A DNA stretch of 64,000 nucleotides from Calycina herbarum (Eukaryota; Ascomycota; Leotiomycetes; Helotiales; Pezizellaceae): positions 1-64,000 of the forward strand of contig LLEY01000156.1 in the NCBI GenBank assembly GCA_001414485.1. The letters are read 5' to 3'. The position numbers were made by a program, and so were the translations under genes. Positions 48,027 to 60,285 of this stretch are shown here, in pieces; position 1 is the stretch's first letter, and every line of letters begins with the position of its first letter. The notes under the pieces were generated by a model. The model was not told where the DNA came from. It ran no database searches and saw only the letters and a program-made list of their open reading frames with translations.

Positions 48027-51000
48027 ATGGCCCCCTCGAGTTCTAGCGTGTCCAACAATCCCGAGGTGCATTGCTTCGTCAAATATCGAGTTCCAACTAT
48101 GCTAACATTCCGCAGGCCCCAAAAGGTCTGACAACCATTTGGCCAGTTGATTACAGTGATCACCGAGAGACGATGAATTGCGCTATTGAGTATAGACCAT
48201 ACTTTTCTCTTGCCTCTATTTCAGTGTCCTAGGGTGTGATCTATACGGGCAAGAATTGTTTTAATAATTTATAGTGTTGTTGCGGTCCATGGTTTAAATG
48301 GGGGTTCTCTAAGGACCTGGACCGAGAACGGCGTTATGTGGATCAGAGATCTGTTGCGCAGCAAACTTCCTAATCCAAAAATTATGACGTTCGGATATAA
48401 TGCGAATCTGTACACTGATTGTGCTGCGGGAAGGATCAAAGATTTTGCAAACAATCTGTACAGTATGCTGGAGGACGAGAGAGAAACACCACAAGTAAGT
48501 GAGGCCGTAAGCGAACGTTTAAGAAATCAAACCCTGATTCTTCCCAGGAAAGATCAAGACCGATAGTTTTCATCTGCCACAGTATGGGAGGCTTGGTTCT
48601 GAAAAGAGTAGGTTGATTCAAAGGTTCTTGTCTCAAGTTCAAGCTCAAGTTGACACGATAGGCACTTGTTATTGCCAACGCGAAGAATCCAGAAACATCC
48701 CTTCTCCGTTCTCAAGGGGCAATAATTTTTCTAGCCACTCCCCATCGAGGAAGTAAGAGCGCTCTCTGGGCAGAAATTGGAACCCGAATGTTGAAAGCTG
48801 CTAAACTTAGAACTTCTAGAACTTCTAGTACAAAAGAGCTGAAGTTGTTCTCTACAACTGTTCAAGATATCGAAGAGGATTTCGTCCCACTATCCAAGAG
48901 ATTCAAGATAGTCAGTTTTTATGAACAAAAAGGATACCCTGGTCTGGGCTTGGTAATGTCACACCCTCTGCTCGTTGTCATATTGCTAAGTGTTTGCTGC
49001 TTAGATTGTGGAACCAATATCGGCAAAGATGAATGTTGATTCAGAGCTGGACACGATTGGACTGGATGTTACACATAGCGAGATGAGTCATTTCTCAGAT
49101 GCCAACAACGATAATTACAGAATTGTGGAAAGAAAAATCACCTCTCTTGTTAGACAGCACCTTGCGACTGGTGTACAAGGGGAGTAGAGATATATCTTTG
49201 AGTTCCTGTTTCTTAACTAACAAATACAAGATATGGCTGAAACCCCACTGCCAGAACTGTCGCAGAACCTACCAATTCGTCAACAGATCCGTAGTGATGC
49301 TCGTCCGGAGCTCACCAGTCACCACCAATACCCCTCAACATTTCAAAATACCACGACAATGTCATCAGACCATCGTCACTCTCGATCCATGAGCTCTGTT
49401 GTCGAAAGCACAACTGGCGATTTCTTGTCGATCAATCAGCAACCTATCATTGGCAATCAGTTACCACCTTTTGTTCCTCAAACTTTTATTGGACGAGGTA
49501 TGCTTCATGCTGAATTTTCCTCAATTCCGTTGTTAATTCTGACTCAGACGACATTTTATCCCAACTTGGCAACCATTTACAGAACGAGTCGATCCCGACC
49601 CCTGCCTTCGGACTTTGGGGGGGTGGTGGCGTGGGGAAGACACAGATTGCCTTGAAATATATCTCAGAACATTTCTCTCGATTTAGCGCCATATTTTGGG
49701 TTTATGCGGACACCACGCTCAAAATATTGGACGCATACGATACCATCGCAAGGAAGCTCGCCATAGACGAGAAGTTTGGTTCTTTACAGCAAGCAGTGGA
49801 GTTTTTCAAAAGTTGGCTACAGAACAATTCGAACTGGCTGCTTGTATTTGACAATGTGGACGACTTGAATGTTGTTAGTCCATACTGGCCAATGCATTTT
49901 GGAAGGGGCGGATCGATAATTGTCACCTCAAGAGATCCTGGAGTAGCCTCTCGTACCGGACCTCTCACAGGCTCGGTCGAGGTGGCATGTCTCTCTGAAC
50001 AAGAGAGTAGTGACATGTTATGGTCTCAACTCGACGATCCAGATGCTTCCGAAAAACATCTCGCTTTGGAAATTGCCCGTCGTTCAGGTGGTTTACCTCT
50101 CGCGATAAACCATATGGCTAGCTATATTGCTCAACACGTCGATACACTTGAGGAGTTCATTGATATATATGATCACAACGAGAGCCTAGTTGTGGAAGAT
50201 CACCCAACCGGTGCAAATTTCACCTACGAGCACGATTTGGCAACAGCATGGCTCATGTCAATGACATCGCTCCAGTATGAAGCACTGCAGCTTCTTGATC
50301 TACTCTCTCTGCTTGATCCGGATGAGATCCCCATTGACCTTGTTAAGCACTTTCAGGCTCCAAAAGGCACGATCCTCCCAGCTATTGGGGATCGAGCAAC
50401 TCAACTCAAGGCTGTAAATGCGTTGACACGAAGCTCTTCGGTTAAGAAAGCTAAAGGCAAGCACTCCAAGCCTCTACTCAGTGTCCACCGTTTTGTTCAA
50501 AGCTCCGCACGACGCCAATGGGCGGTTGACCCCGAGCGCCGCCGTGAAGCCTTTACCTCAGCCCTTTTTTGTCTCAATGCAGTCTACCCTCGGCAAGAAA
50601 GAGGTCAGTTAATAGTAGAATTTTACCCACAATACGCACAATATACTTCACACCTGTTGAGTCTAACGAAGTACTACAACGAAGATAAGGAAAAGTTTCA
50701 ACCTGACAGCCGAATGGCAGAATTGCTGGCTCACTGTGGCTGGTATTTGTTTGAGCGTGGCCAAGGAGATGGGGCGTTGCCTGTATTGCGTACCGCGGAG
50801 GACATGCAGCGTCTGGTCAGCCAGGACAGTCAAAACCTGGGTCTAATCTACAACAACCTCGGTGCTATCTTGATGCTTAAGCGAGAGGAGCAGGAGGCAC
50901 TGAGATATACTTTGAAAGCGATAACCCAGCGGGAGTCCTCGATTGCACGAGAAGACCCGGAAATCCAGCAATTGGGAATATCATACATGAACTATGCAAA

Positions 51001-51670
51001 TGACATTCAACTTCTTGAAAAGTCCGATCGCCAGGAATCAATCAAATACTTCAACAAGGCCCTGGAAATCTCCAATACGTGCCCAGGAAGTACGCCAGAA
51101 TCGCGAGAGCTAGTTTTGTCCAACACAGCATATGCTTACTACAGATGGGGTCTTCTAGACAAGGCACTTGAATACGTGGAACAAGCGATTGCGCTTCATC
51201 CACTATCCCGTCGGATGACGACGTTTATGCTATATACCCTCTACTATTATGGTAATATACAATGGGCCATGGGCAAGCGGACTGAGGCTTTCCAAACACA
51301 CAGGAGCTCTCTTGAAAACAGAAAAGAACTTCAAGGAAATGGGCATTTTATCACTGGTGTTTCCTTGTTCAAGACCGGGTCCTTAGCATACACACTTGGT
51401 CTCGAGGAAGAAGCGATCGGGTACTTAATGGACTCTGAGGTAACATTCCGCTCTTACCACGACGACAAAGGATTATGGCCACGGTCATGTTTGAAACTCG
51501 GTCGTGTGCTCATAGATAAGGGAGCAAGGCTTAGTGATGTTGAAGCAAAAGGTCAAGGGACGAAGTTTTGGAATGACGGGATGGCCGTGGCGAAGCAGCT
51601 TATGGGCCTTGGCTTTACCCCTCAAACTGACGATGATTTCAACTTGCTTGTGCGGAATGTGTCAAGATAA
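48027..51670 (+). CDS. NLR-like protein: SesB-type hydrolase, NB-ARC, TPR
   Basis: Eight exons (48027-48065, 48116-48189, 48275-48494, 48548-48607, 48662-48952, 49005-49170, 49231-49497, 49548-51670) keep phase throughout and give 1079 aa. Domains in order: an alpha/beta-hydrolase (DVVAVHGLNG at about residue 38, nucleophile Ser in ICHSMGG at about 123, LATPHRGS); an NB-ARC NTPase with Walker A GGGGVGKT (about 49618-49641, residues ~396-403), Walker B LLVFDNVDD, SIIVTSRD and GLPLAI; and a C-terminal array of TPR helices (about residues 620-1020). Fungal STAND proteins with this N-terminal domain (SesB type) are implicated in non-self recognition and cell death; here this is inference from architecture. 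No frame damage. Exon 6/7 splice sites (GTGTAC...ATACAAG) are the least certain. Confidence 0.9.
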
Positions 51671-51950
51671 TATTTTAATAATGTATTCTATTCTACAAAC
51701 TTACTAAATTAACCTCATTGAGGCAAAATGTGATGTTCGCTATGGCATTGATTATGCATTTCGACTGAGTGATTAGGAAACTTCAGGATGCATAACATAT
51801 AACGATCAATGAATGAGGAAAAGAACATGCAAATATAATTGCCCGAGATCACGTTTTCGCCACGTCAGAGTTTTAAAACGTATGGAGACCTCGTTTCTTG
51901 CCAAATTACTGTCTTTTTCAAGCACAAACCACTCATTCGACCCCAAGAGA

Positions 51951-52770
51951 ATGTCTTTCACCCTGTTGCCCGCGACTATTGAAGATGTTCCGGCATTGAC
52001 GAAATTGCATTTCGAGTCATTTCTATCAACATGTACGCTAGAGAAGCAGCTGTACCCACGCGGTGCAAGTTCCATCGTTTTGAGCTCTTCAATTGAAACA
52101 AGATTGAGGTCCTTCAAAAAACCCCACATTCGTTACATTAAGGTGGTTGATTTTGACAATGACATTGCAGAGGATTCAAAACAGGGTATGATCTTTCGTT
52201 GGGGTGTCTGTCTTGAAATGCCTGTTGATGATTTTATGGTATAGTCACAAGCCACCAGAAGCTCATTTGGTTGGTTACGCGAGGTGGTACATTTGGAATG
52301 AAGACAAACCAATACAAAACTGGGACGTCCCGTATGTTGGAGATGGCGACAGCGGGTTAGTCGGCGACGTGAACAAAGATCTGCAAGAGAGGTTCTTAGA
52401 ATTGTTGCACGAGCAAAAGAGGAAGCATATTGGAGGCCAAAAGCATATATGTAAGCCCTCACAGCAATACCCAGATGAATGAATACTGACAATTGAGTGT
52501 ACTATTACAGATCTCTCCCTTCTCGCGACTAGCCCAGTATATCAAGGTCGTGGTTGTGGAACTATGCTTCTTCAATGGGGGCTTGAAGAGGCCAGTCGAA
52601 GAGGTTTGGATTGCTTTCTTCAGTCAACACCCAATGCGCACCAATTTTACCTAAATGCAGGATTTGCGGATGTTTCCTATTTCGATATTGAGCTGGAAGT
52701 TGAGTCACACAAAAACACCGTCGAGTTGATCAATTATAGAACGACTCTCATGAAAAGAGGATGTAGTTGA
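51951..52770 (+). CDS. GNAT-family N-acetyltransferase
   Basis: Three exons (51951-52185, 52259-52450, 52511-52770) in phase, 228 aa. GNAT enzymes transfer acetyl from acetyl-CoA to an amine. The acetyl-CoA-binding motif A is readable as YQGRGCGTMLLQWGLEEA (the Q/R-x-x-G-x-G pattern), preceded by LSLLATSP and followed by FLQSTPNAHQFYLNAGF, the usual motif B. The N-terminal MSFTLLPATIEDVPAL is typical. The first acceptor (CCACCAG at 52258) was chosen because it alone keeps the frame with the clear GTATGA donor. It follows the NLR gene by 280 bp in the same direction; substrate unknown. Confidence 0.85.
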
Positions 52771-52946
52771 GTGGTCGTAATAACAGAGAGGAGAGTTTTA
52801 CTCAAATCTTAGATTTAAGAAGAGCTTACATGTTAGTTTTTGAGAAGAATTGAAGTAATTGCAATGGTTCTTTGTTCGTTTAAAAGAGATCTTGTCGCTA
52901 TTAATTCTTTAGGAATATATTTTATCGATGTTTTCTCTTTGCTCTA

Positions 52947-53625
52947 GTATATTTTATCTAGTAATTAAATAATTAATCAATTATATGCTGATTTCACCAA
53001 TTTCTCGGACTCGTAGAATAATTAGTTTATCTACCAATTATATATAAAAGGTTAAATATGAGGTTCTTCCAACTTCTTATTATACAAACGCTCTAACTAT
53101 AATATACTTAGTTTCTATTTATTCTTTATATATAAAGTTAAATAGGACCTAAGTAGATAAGAGAATAATTTTTAAGAGTTAAGTCTATCCCTCTCTAAAA
53201 AGGGCCTTCTTTTTATATAAAAAGACCTCTCCTCTCTTATTTCTCTTATGTTTCTCTTTTTCTTAATTACCTTTAGTATACTAAACACTTATAAGCTCAC
53301 CGAATCCTCTCGAAGGACCTGCTTTATACTCTCTTACGTCTTTCAGGAGAAACCTAGCTAGCTAGCTAATAATATAAGAAGCAAGTATAAGTTCTATTAT
53401 AAGAGAGCTAGTAGCCGTAGAGTACTTATAAGCCTTAAGAGAGAGGATTAAAGAGATAGCTTAAGGTTAGAGAAAAACGAGGGGCAGAAAAGGGGGGTAG
53501 ATTAGCTGGAAATAGCTAAGGTTATAGAATAATTAGTAGATAAATTAATTATTCTACAAAGTCCGATAAATTAGTGAAGTTCTTAAATAATTGACCAATT
53601 CCATAATTGTCAGAATAAAATACAC
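52947..53625. mobile_element. RIP-mutated inverted-repeat element (MITE-like)
   Basis: Terminal inverted repeats of roughly 95 bp, diverged by what look like C-to-T/G-to-A changes. Left end from about 52947 and right end to about 53625 share blocks such as TAGAATAATTA and TTTATCTAC, and TCAATTAT further out. The inside is TpA-rich with no readable protein. It could be a MITE or a deleted DNA transposon; no target duplication was identified. Confidence 0.6.
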
Positions 53626-54623
53626 CAGCTCTTATGTAGGACTCCCTGGATGAAACCCCCGTAGATTAACCAGGCGAGTAGCAAAATCGAATTCGACAAG
53701 AGAACGAGAGAAGCTCGAAACTTGTGCGTGAAATCAATAGCGAGACGGAACCCACTTGAATATTTTTTGAGGGGTGAAAAGGGTGACTCGATATTCGGTC
53801 AGAAGGAAATAGATTTTGACAGAGGAAAAGGAGAAGAAAAAGCGGAACGCATGGATCAACAAACATCCACTAAATACATTTTTTACATAGAGACTTGAAG
53901 CTGTTGTACTCTTGTCATCGTCGCCTCCGCCGTTTGTGACATGTTGTGTGTAAACCCGCGGCCCTGACTTTGTAACTTTGCAACATCACTGTCGACTTGC
54001 ATATCATTGCCTCTTTACATCGACTTGGCTGAGTCGAGCAACATAGTACGATCATTACTAAGACCACACAGACATGAGATACTATTGAATCTGCGGTCTT
54101 TTGTAAATGATCTTGGTTGTCGATGGAGAAGTGGGGAGGAAATTCAACATAGGTAAAACCAATTGGGGGAGTTTCCAGCAACTCGACAGCATTCGAGATT
54201 ATTCAGCCCTTTTATTCCATTTGGAACGAAAGGCCTGAATCTTTCATGATGTTTCAGAGATGAAAATTGTGGGAATAATTTTAGTTGAGAAGAGAGAGAA
54301 AACCGGACGGTTTTGTAGTGAATCTGCTCAACCAATCACAGAGCTCCACAGTTGAAGCTTCAAAGCTGGGCAGTGAATGTACTCAACCTGAAGTCACACC
54401 AAAACACATTAATTAAAGCAACCCTTCACCAGCATCCTGCTATCTTTTACCACCTACCTGACCCCCCAAACTCCAGTGATATGAAGAAAATCGTTTGCCC
54501 TCTCCTTCAACGCTGCAGGCCAGAATTGAGAAAGTCAGCCTCGTCGGCTCCTAATGTCGCCGAAAGGCCCAGCCTCCTCACTTAGTCCCCAACACAACCA
54601 CAAACCGCGCCCAAGCCATCACC
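53626..54623. other. Intergenic
   Basis: No gene is seen. The last part is probably the promoter and leader of the Vps38-like gene. Confidence 0.4.
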
Positions 54624-56351
54624 ATGGTCGCCGAACCATCGAGGCCACTCCTCCTCCCCCAAAACCGAAAAGTCCGACATCTGCAAGGTATATATATTCG
54701 CAACCTCACATTATCGCGTCCGCGCGGCCATACAATTGATGATGCGGCACTGAACAAAACGCCCCAGAAGCTGGAAACGCTCCGCGAGCCACAACTACAC
54801 CATGCCGCTTCATCAGGCGATCTGCGGCGGCCAGCGAAGGAGCGGAGGAGGAGCTCGAATTGGGTGGGCGCAAGTCCTGGATTGAGGCAGAAGAAGCTGG
54901 AGGAGGTCATTGATAGTCGGATGGCGGATACCTTTTTTACCATGCATTGTGAGGGGCAGGAGGAGCCGGTTTATATCAGTGAAGTGGCGGAGAAGGCGAT
55001 GAATCCGAGTTTTCGATTCTTTGATCTCTCGGGTTTGGGTCCAGCTACTACGAGGATGGATACGGTTACGATACGGGTTTGGGTGAAGAGGACGGATTTT
55101 ACGCCATTGTTGGAGGAGGAGGTTAACCTTCGGAACCTGAGATTTATTGGATCACTCGAAAATCATTCCTTTCCCCCGAACTCGATCGTATTTCAGCTCG
55201 TCGATGGCATATATACAATGGAGATGGGCTCGAAGCTACCGAAACCGAAACCCGCCCCCTCATTACCGACTTCCTCATACAGTGCTCTGATGCGACTGTC
55301 GAACTTGGATGAATCAATTCAGGATGCGCTTGCGACTCGAGAAGAACTTGCGAATCAGATAAATGCGATATTCAAGGAAACACCAATTGACGAAGCCCCG
55401 CAAGCGCGCGAAGAGGCAGCACTTGCGTCCCGATATGTAACCTCAGAGCGGAAGTTACTCAAACAATCAATACGGAAACGGGCAGAACTAAAGGCTTCCA
55501 TAGCCGCACGAAGGGAAGCCATAAAATCCGGAGAGGAAGTACAAGCACGAACCCAATCAGACATCGACAACGCCCAAGACAAGCTATCCCAATGTCGAAA
55601 GCTAGTCGCCCTCACCACCACAGACCTCCACCAACAGCGTCGTAGAATATGCGAAGAACTCCTCAACATCTTCCCCATCGAACCCACAACCTCCCCCCTC
55701 TTATTCACAATCTGCGGCCTTCCCCTCCCCAACTCCCAATTCGACGACAAGGATGAGGATACTGTCTCTGCAGGTCTAGGATACGTAGCACGTGTAGTCG
55801 AAATGCTACAATACTACCTCAGCGTTCCCCTCCCCTACCCCATAACATCCTTCGGCTCGCGCTCTATAATCAACGACTACATCTCCACCTTGCAAGATAA
55901 CCAACGCACTTTTCCTCTCTACAACAAAGGTACTCTACGGTTTCGCTTCGAATACGGTGTCTTTCTTCTAAATAAAAATATTGAGCGCCTGGCTGAAAGT
56001 CAGGGACTCAAGGTTTTGGATATCAGACAGACGTTGCCGAATTTGAAGTATTTGCTTTATGTTTGTAGTGCGGGGACGAGCGAGTTACCTGCTAGGAAGG
56101 CGGGGGGCGTGAAGGGGTTGCTTTCTGTGGCTAGGCCGTGGGATCAGGGGAGTGTTGGGAGTAGGAGGGGGAGCGCGGATAGTGGGGTTGCGGGGGGTGT
56201 TGCGGATTCGATACGGGCCGCGATGGAGAATGCGGATGGGAAGTCGAGGACGAGCAGTGGGAATGGGAATGGGAATGGGAATGGGGGTGTTTTTGGGGGA
56301 GGTGGCCATCAGAGTTTGAGGACTAGTGGGTTGAGGGAGAATGTTTATTAG
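54624..56351 (+). CDS. Vps38/UVRAG/Atg14-family protein
   Basis: Single exon, 575 aa. Members are subunits of class III phosphatidylinositol 3-kinase complexes that direct autophagy and endosome-vacuole traffic. In order: a basic N-terminal region (KVRHLQGIYIRNLTLSRPRG, matching the usual family start), a C2-like domain (about residues 75-205, with FFTMHCEGQ and TIRVWVKRTDF), a coiled coil (about 225-345, EELANQINAIFK... to LHQQRRRICEELLNIFPI), and the family's C-terminal BARA-like part (GYVARVVEMLQYYLSVPLPY, SRSIINDYI, FEYGVFLLNKNIERL). The tail is low-complexity with (GNG)n repeats. Intact. UVRAG/Vps38 fits better than Atg14, but the two are hard to separate by eye. Confidence 0.88.
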   Translation: MVAEPSRPLLLPQNRKVRHLQGIYIRNLTLSRPRGHTIDDAALNKTPQKLETLREPQLHHAASSGDLRRPAKERRRSSNWVGASPGLRQKKLEEVIDSRMADTFFTMHCEGQEEPVYISEVAEKAMNPSFRFFDLSGLGPATTRMDTVTIRVWVKRTDFTPLLEEEVNLRNLRFIGSLENHSFPPNSIVFQLVDGIYTMEMGSKLPKPKPAPSLPTSSYSALMRLSNLDESIQDALATREELANQINAIFKETPIDEAPQAREEAALASRYVTSERKLLKQSIRKRAELKASIAARREAIKSGEEVQARTQSDIDNAQDKLSQCRKLVALTTTDLHQQRRRICEELLNIFPIEPTTSPLLFTICGLPLPNSQFDDKDEDTVSAGLGYVARVVEMLQYYLSVPLPYPITSFGSRSIINDYISTLQDNQRTFPLYNKGTLRFRFEYGVFLLNKNIERLAESQGLKVLDIRQTLPNLKYLLYVCSAGTSELPARKAGGVKGLLSVARPWDQGSVGSRRGSADSGVAGGVADSIRAAMENADGKSRTSSGNGNGNGNGGVFGGGGHQSLRTSGLRENVY

Positions 56352-56688
56352 GGTGTGATGGGTTGAACGTACGGGTAAAGAGAAACATTAGTAATTTAGT
56401 AATTATTAGTTGTTAATAAGAGGATTTTATCTTTGGTTCTGGTCTTTTTTGAACTTGAACTTGTGTGTGTTTCCAATGTCAGTTGGGGTCGAGGGTTGAC
56501 AGTTCTTTAGGGTTGTGGCTTTGGGCAAGAAGACACGAGCGTCTAGATTCAACAGGGTGTTGAGGCGTCACCAAAATGGAAGCAGCGGCCTCCTCTCATT
56601 CTGTCTCATGTGTCTGTAGGTGGCCAGACCAGGTGTCGAGGTGTAAGTTATAGCAGGAGCGGTCTGAAGAGCAGAATGGTGGCGAGTC

Positions 56689-57943
56689 GGGAAGGAGCGA
56701 CCTCAAGGGCGGAAGGCACACCCACCACGATACTGCCTGAACAAGGGAAGCCCCGGGTATTATTTCCTTCTCAGCAAACGGAATTGAGATTTCAGGGCCT
56801 TCCAAGTGGTCGAATGCGAGATTTGAAGGCCCCAAAGTCGTAGGAGAAATAAATCGGGATATCTTTTTCTATTTTATTTCTTTTGTGAACTCGAATGTTT
56901 TCATTTTTCTTCATGTTTCTTCTTTCTGTTTGGGGTTGGAAGTTTGAGGTTGACTAATTGATATACTTACTTTCAAACCTCCAAGATTGTTACCGGGCGC
57001 TTCATTCTTTTTTTTTGGGGGGGGGGGGGGGGGGGGGGGGGGATTTGTCCGCTGAACCTCGAGCTGTGATCTGCGAAGACTGGGTTGTGGAAGGCATAGA
57101 TTCAATGGAACATCGAGACGTTGCTAAGGAAAGCCTTCCTCCTGTGTTGTCAATTTGGGTGTTGGGTCAAATTGTTGAGAAGCGAGGGAAGGAGCAACCT
57201 CGACTCTGACCTGGGTAGAAGGAAGGCACGACTTACTTTGAGACCTCCGAAACTGACCTCTAGCCCCAAACCTTTCCATCCGACCTCGGCACTCAATGGA
57301 TTGAAACGAAAGGCCGAGATACAAGAGAGAAGGAGCTTTCTGTGTCCTGTGTGTAGCAAAACGGGTATTGAGTCAACTAGCGAGGGAAGGAGCGACCCGA
57401 CTACTACTGCCCTGAAGAATTTGACTCGGGGGGCCCCCACAGAGAAGTAGAAGGAGACCTGGTTTCTGTATTTCCATGCGAATCTCAAGTTTCCCGAGTC
57501 ACGCCAGAAGCTAAAGGTGTGTCGAGGAGAGACAATATTGAGGAACGCACGAGATTTCAGATGATTTTAGCCAGAGTAGGCAACGCAAGCAATATAGAAG
57601 AAGAAGGATATCCTGCTAATCAACTCTAGGTCTACACATACCTAACCAAAGTATTCTCGCCTTGTTGTTACCTCTGGTTCTTGGTCAACCTAGACGTGTA
57701 TGTTTCATTTCTTCATTTCGGTTTCTGTTGGAGCTTTCGATTCTCTCCAACATCACTTCCAACCTCTCATTTGAACCTTCCAACCTCTCATTTGAACCTT
57801 CCAACCGATCTCGGGCGAGATCCACAACAAAATCCAAGCAGTGGAAGGGATTAACACGACAAGATTCAAGACGAAGGAGCGACCTCTGATTCTGCCTGTC
57901 GCGTGGGCCGATCGGGTGTTGATTCTTCAGGGGAAGGAGCGAC
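56689..57943 (+). repeat. Interspersed motif GGGAAGGAGCGACC, five copies
   Basis: Copies at 56689-56702, 57186-57199, 57384-57397, 57873-57884 (shorter) and 57931-57943. Copies two and three also share about 45 upstream bases (a GGGT.TTG.GTCAA...GCGA block), so the repeat unit is longer than the core. Confidence 0.65.
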
Positions 57944-58787
57944 CTTGAGGTACGTCTGGAAGCAGTCCACAACGAACCATGCTCCTGGGTTTGCATCTTG
58001 AATTGAGTGCCCGCGTCCCCATTTTAAAGTCACAGAAGAACTCCTCTCCTTCTGGTCGCGCCAACTACAAGAATCGCGAGAGGAACTGATGAAGTGGTTT
58101 GTAGGTGAAGTCACAATATGTATAAGAATATCCTGCTAGCTGTTTTTAGGGGTCTACATATACTTTGCCGTGTCGTTTTGATTCTGGTTATTTTTGAAGT
58201 TGGTCGAGCTTCTTTTTTTGGTGTTGAGGCCCTCTGCTCAGAATTTAGACTAGGGCACAAGGCTCCGTGAGATCGGGCCTGATGTCCGAGGCTCGGAACG
58301 AAAACCGGGGTGTTATGAAGGAGTTGCCCGAGATCAACCTGGAAGTGACTGAGGCTTTGATGATTTTGCTTTATTATTTGCTTCTTTTGCCAATTTTATT
58401 GAAAGTCTGCACTTTGATCTTTTCAACGGATTTGGGTGTTTCAAGGTTTCCACCTCACCTGCGCCTTTCGAAGGCTGGACAGTCTTTCTCATTTTCTTCC
58501 TTTCTCAATCACAACGACATCTCAAGTTTATCATTCTGTCAATGCCCGATCATCTCTTCTCAAACACCAGCTTGATCTTATGTAAATTGTTCTAAATCAC
58601 ATTTCTCAAATTTATGGAGTTTTCGTTTCGTTTGGCTTTCTAGGTCGTTTCATATAAATTGTCAACCATGGAGATTGCAATATATCTGAGGAGATCCTTG
58701 GAAATCACTTCCCCACAACCCGAGGCTCCGGAATTGAGACATCATTCGTCGAATCATTCCAGAACCTTGAAAGTGGCGTTTGTTTTG

Positions 58788-58874
58788 CGGGGAAAAGAGA
58801 ACGATCCTTGGGTTTATCGTAAGTTAAGCTTTGGGCTTGATGATCGGAGGGGGATGTCCCGTTTTGTTGCGGGG
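58788..58874 (+). promoter_or_regulatory. Two CreA-like GCGGGG hexamers upstream of cellulase
   Basis: GCGGGG at 58788-58793 and 58869-58874, 321 and 240 bp before the GH5 start. They fit the SYGGRG consensus of the carbon-catabolite repressor CreA, which commonly controls fungal cellulase genes. Six bases are weak evidence alone. Confidence 0.3.
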
Positions 58875-59108
58875 AGTTTTGTTTGCCAGGTGGGATGCGA
58901 GGGAATTGTTTGGTGGAGACACGAATTTCCTGTGATTCGCCTAAAGAGTAGAAACCAGGTTCCATCTGGTTCATCTTAACTCGAGGGAGATGAAGTTCTC
59001 AATTACCGAACATTCTTTAAGAAGGCTATACCATCCTCCTCCAAACCCTCTTTTTTTTTCTTTTTTCACCACCACACTCTTTTACGTCCGGTTCATTACT
59101 GCGCAATC

Positions 59109-60285
59109 ATGCGTTTTTCAACCCCCCTTCTGGCCGCAGGTTTGACAGTTTCGGCTCTCGCATCTCCACTCACTACGACTACGAAACGCGCAACAACCTT
59201 CCAATTCTTTGGTGTCAACGAATCAGGAGCAGAATTTGGACAAGCGAATATTCCCGACATTCTTGGGACAGATTATACATGGCCATCGACCACCGCAATC
59301 GGTACTTTGATGGATAAAGGAATGACCACCTTCCGAATTCCTTTCCTCATGGAACGTCTCGCTCAAGGAACCATGACATCCACCCTGGACGCTACATATC
59401 TCGCCGCGTTGAAGGAAGTGGTATCTTATATTACCGGACGGGGTGGATATGCAGTTCTGGATCCGCATAATTTCGGCCGATATGCGGGGAGTATCATAAC
59501 CTCGACGACCGATTTTGAAACTTTCTGGACGAATGTTGGGACCACATTCAAGAGTGATGCGAAGGTCATTTTCGATTGTAATAATGAGTACCATGATATG
59601 GGAGATGATGATCTGACGAGGAAGTTGAATCAAGCTTGTATTGATGGGGTGAGAGGGGCGGGGGCTAGTGAGCAGTATATTTTTGTTGAGGGGACTGTAT
59701 GTCTTTCTTTGCCTCCCCTATTCCCTTTCTTCTTATTCCTTACCCCCTCCTTTCCCCATACTGACGAGACTAGTCATACTCAGGAGCATGGACCTGGATC
59801 TCTTCCGGAAACGGTGCTCTCCTCGCCAACCTCACCGACCCCTCGGACAAAATAGTCTACGAGATGCATCAATATCTCGACAGCGATGGATCAGGTACCT
59901 CTGCTGAGTGCGTGTCTTCTACCATTGGAGTGGAGAGGATTGCTGCTGCAACTCAGTGGCTGAAGGATAACAACAAGAAAGGCATAATTGGGGAGTATGC
60001 GGGGGGTAAGAACACGCAGTGTATGCAGGCTGTTACGGGATTGTTGGATCAGTTGAAGGCAAATACGGATGTGTGGATGGGTGCGATGTGGTGGGGTGGT
60101 GGACCTGTGAGTTCTTTATATTTTCTTCTTGGAACCATTTTTAGGTCGGGATTTTGTTCTTTCTTTGGCCAAGATACTGACTTTGGTTTTTCTAGTGGTG
60201 GGGCGATTACATTTTCGGCATGGAGGCTGGAAGTGGAGTTGGGGCTTATGATTTTTACATTGATACTTTGGTTAAGTACGTTTAG
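59109..60285 (+). CDS. Secreted GH5 endo-beta-1,4-glucanase
   Basis: Three exons (59109-59696, 59774-60106, 60196-60285) in phase, 336 aa. Retaining endoglucanase that cuts internal beta-1,4 bonds of cellulose, secreted. A signal peptide is evident ([19 protein letters not shown]), followed by [14 protein letters not shown], the usual start of GH5 subfamily 5. The acid/base Glu is in [10 protein letters not shown] (about residue 160) and the nucleophile Glu in GIIGEYAGG (about 269). [14 protein letters not shown] and [19 protein letters not shown] are conserved. There is no CBM1 cellulose-binding module. The first acceptor is CTAG at 59773, restoring [11 protein letters not shown]; a later CAG would break the frame. 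Intact. Confidence 0.94.

Larger units (their letters stand above)
56352..59108. other. Repeat-bearing intergenic stretch
   Basis: About 2.8 kb without a supportable gene. It holds five copies of a GGGAAGGAGCGACC-like motif, a poly-G tract (about 57017-57042) and a tandem duplication of ccaacctctcatttgaacct at about 57760-57800. A 106-codon frame at 58659-58979 was seen but not accepted. Two GCGGGG hexamers lie upstream of the cellulase gene. Confidence 0.45.

Noticed and set aside
57662..57889. 75-codon plus-strand frame
   Set aside because: Contains a short tandem duplication and has no coding features; treated as part of the repeat-bearing intergenic stretch.
58659..58979. 106-codon plus-strand frame upstream of the cellulase gene
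   Set aside because: Could be a small gene, but there is no motif, it lies where the cellulase promoter is expected, and nothing else supports it.
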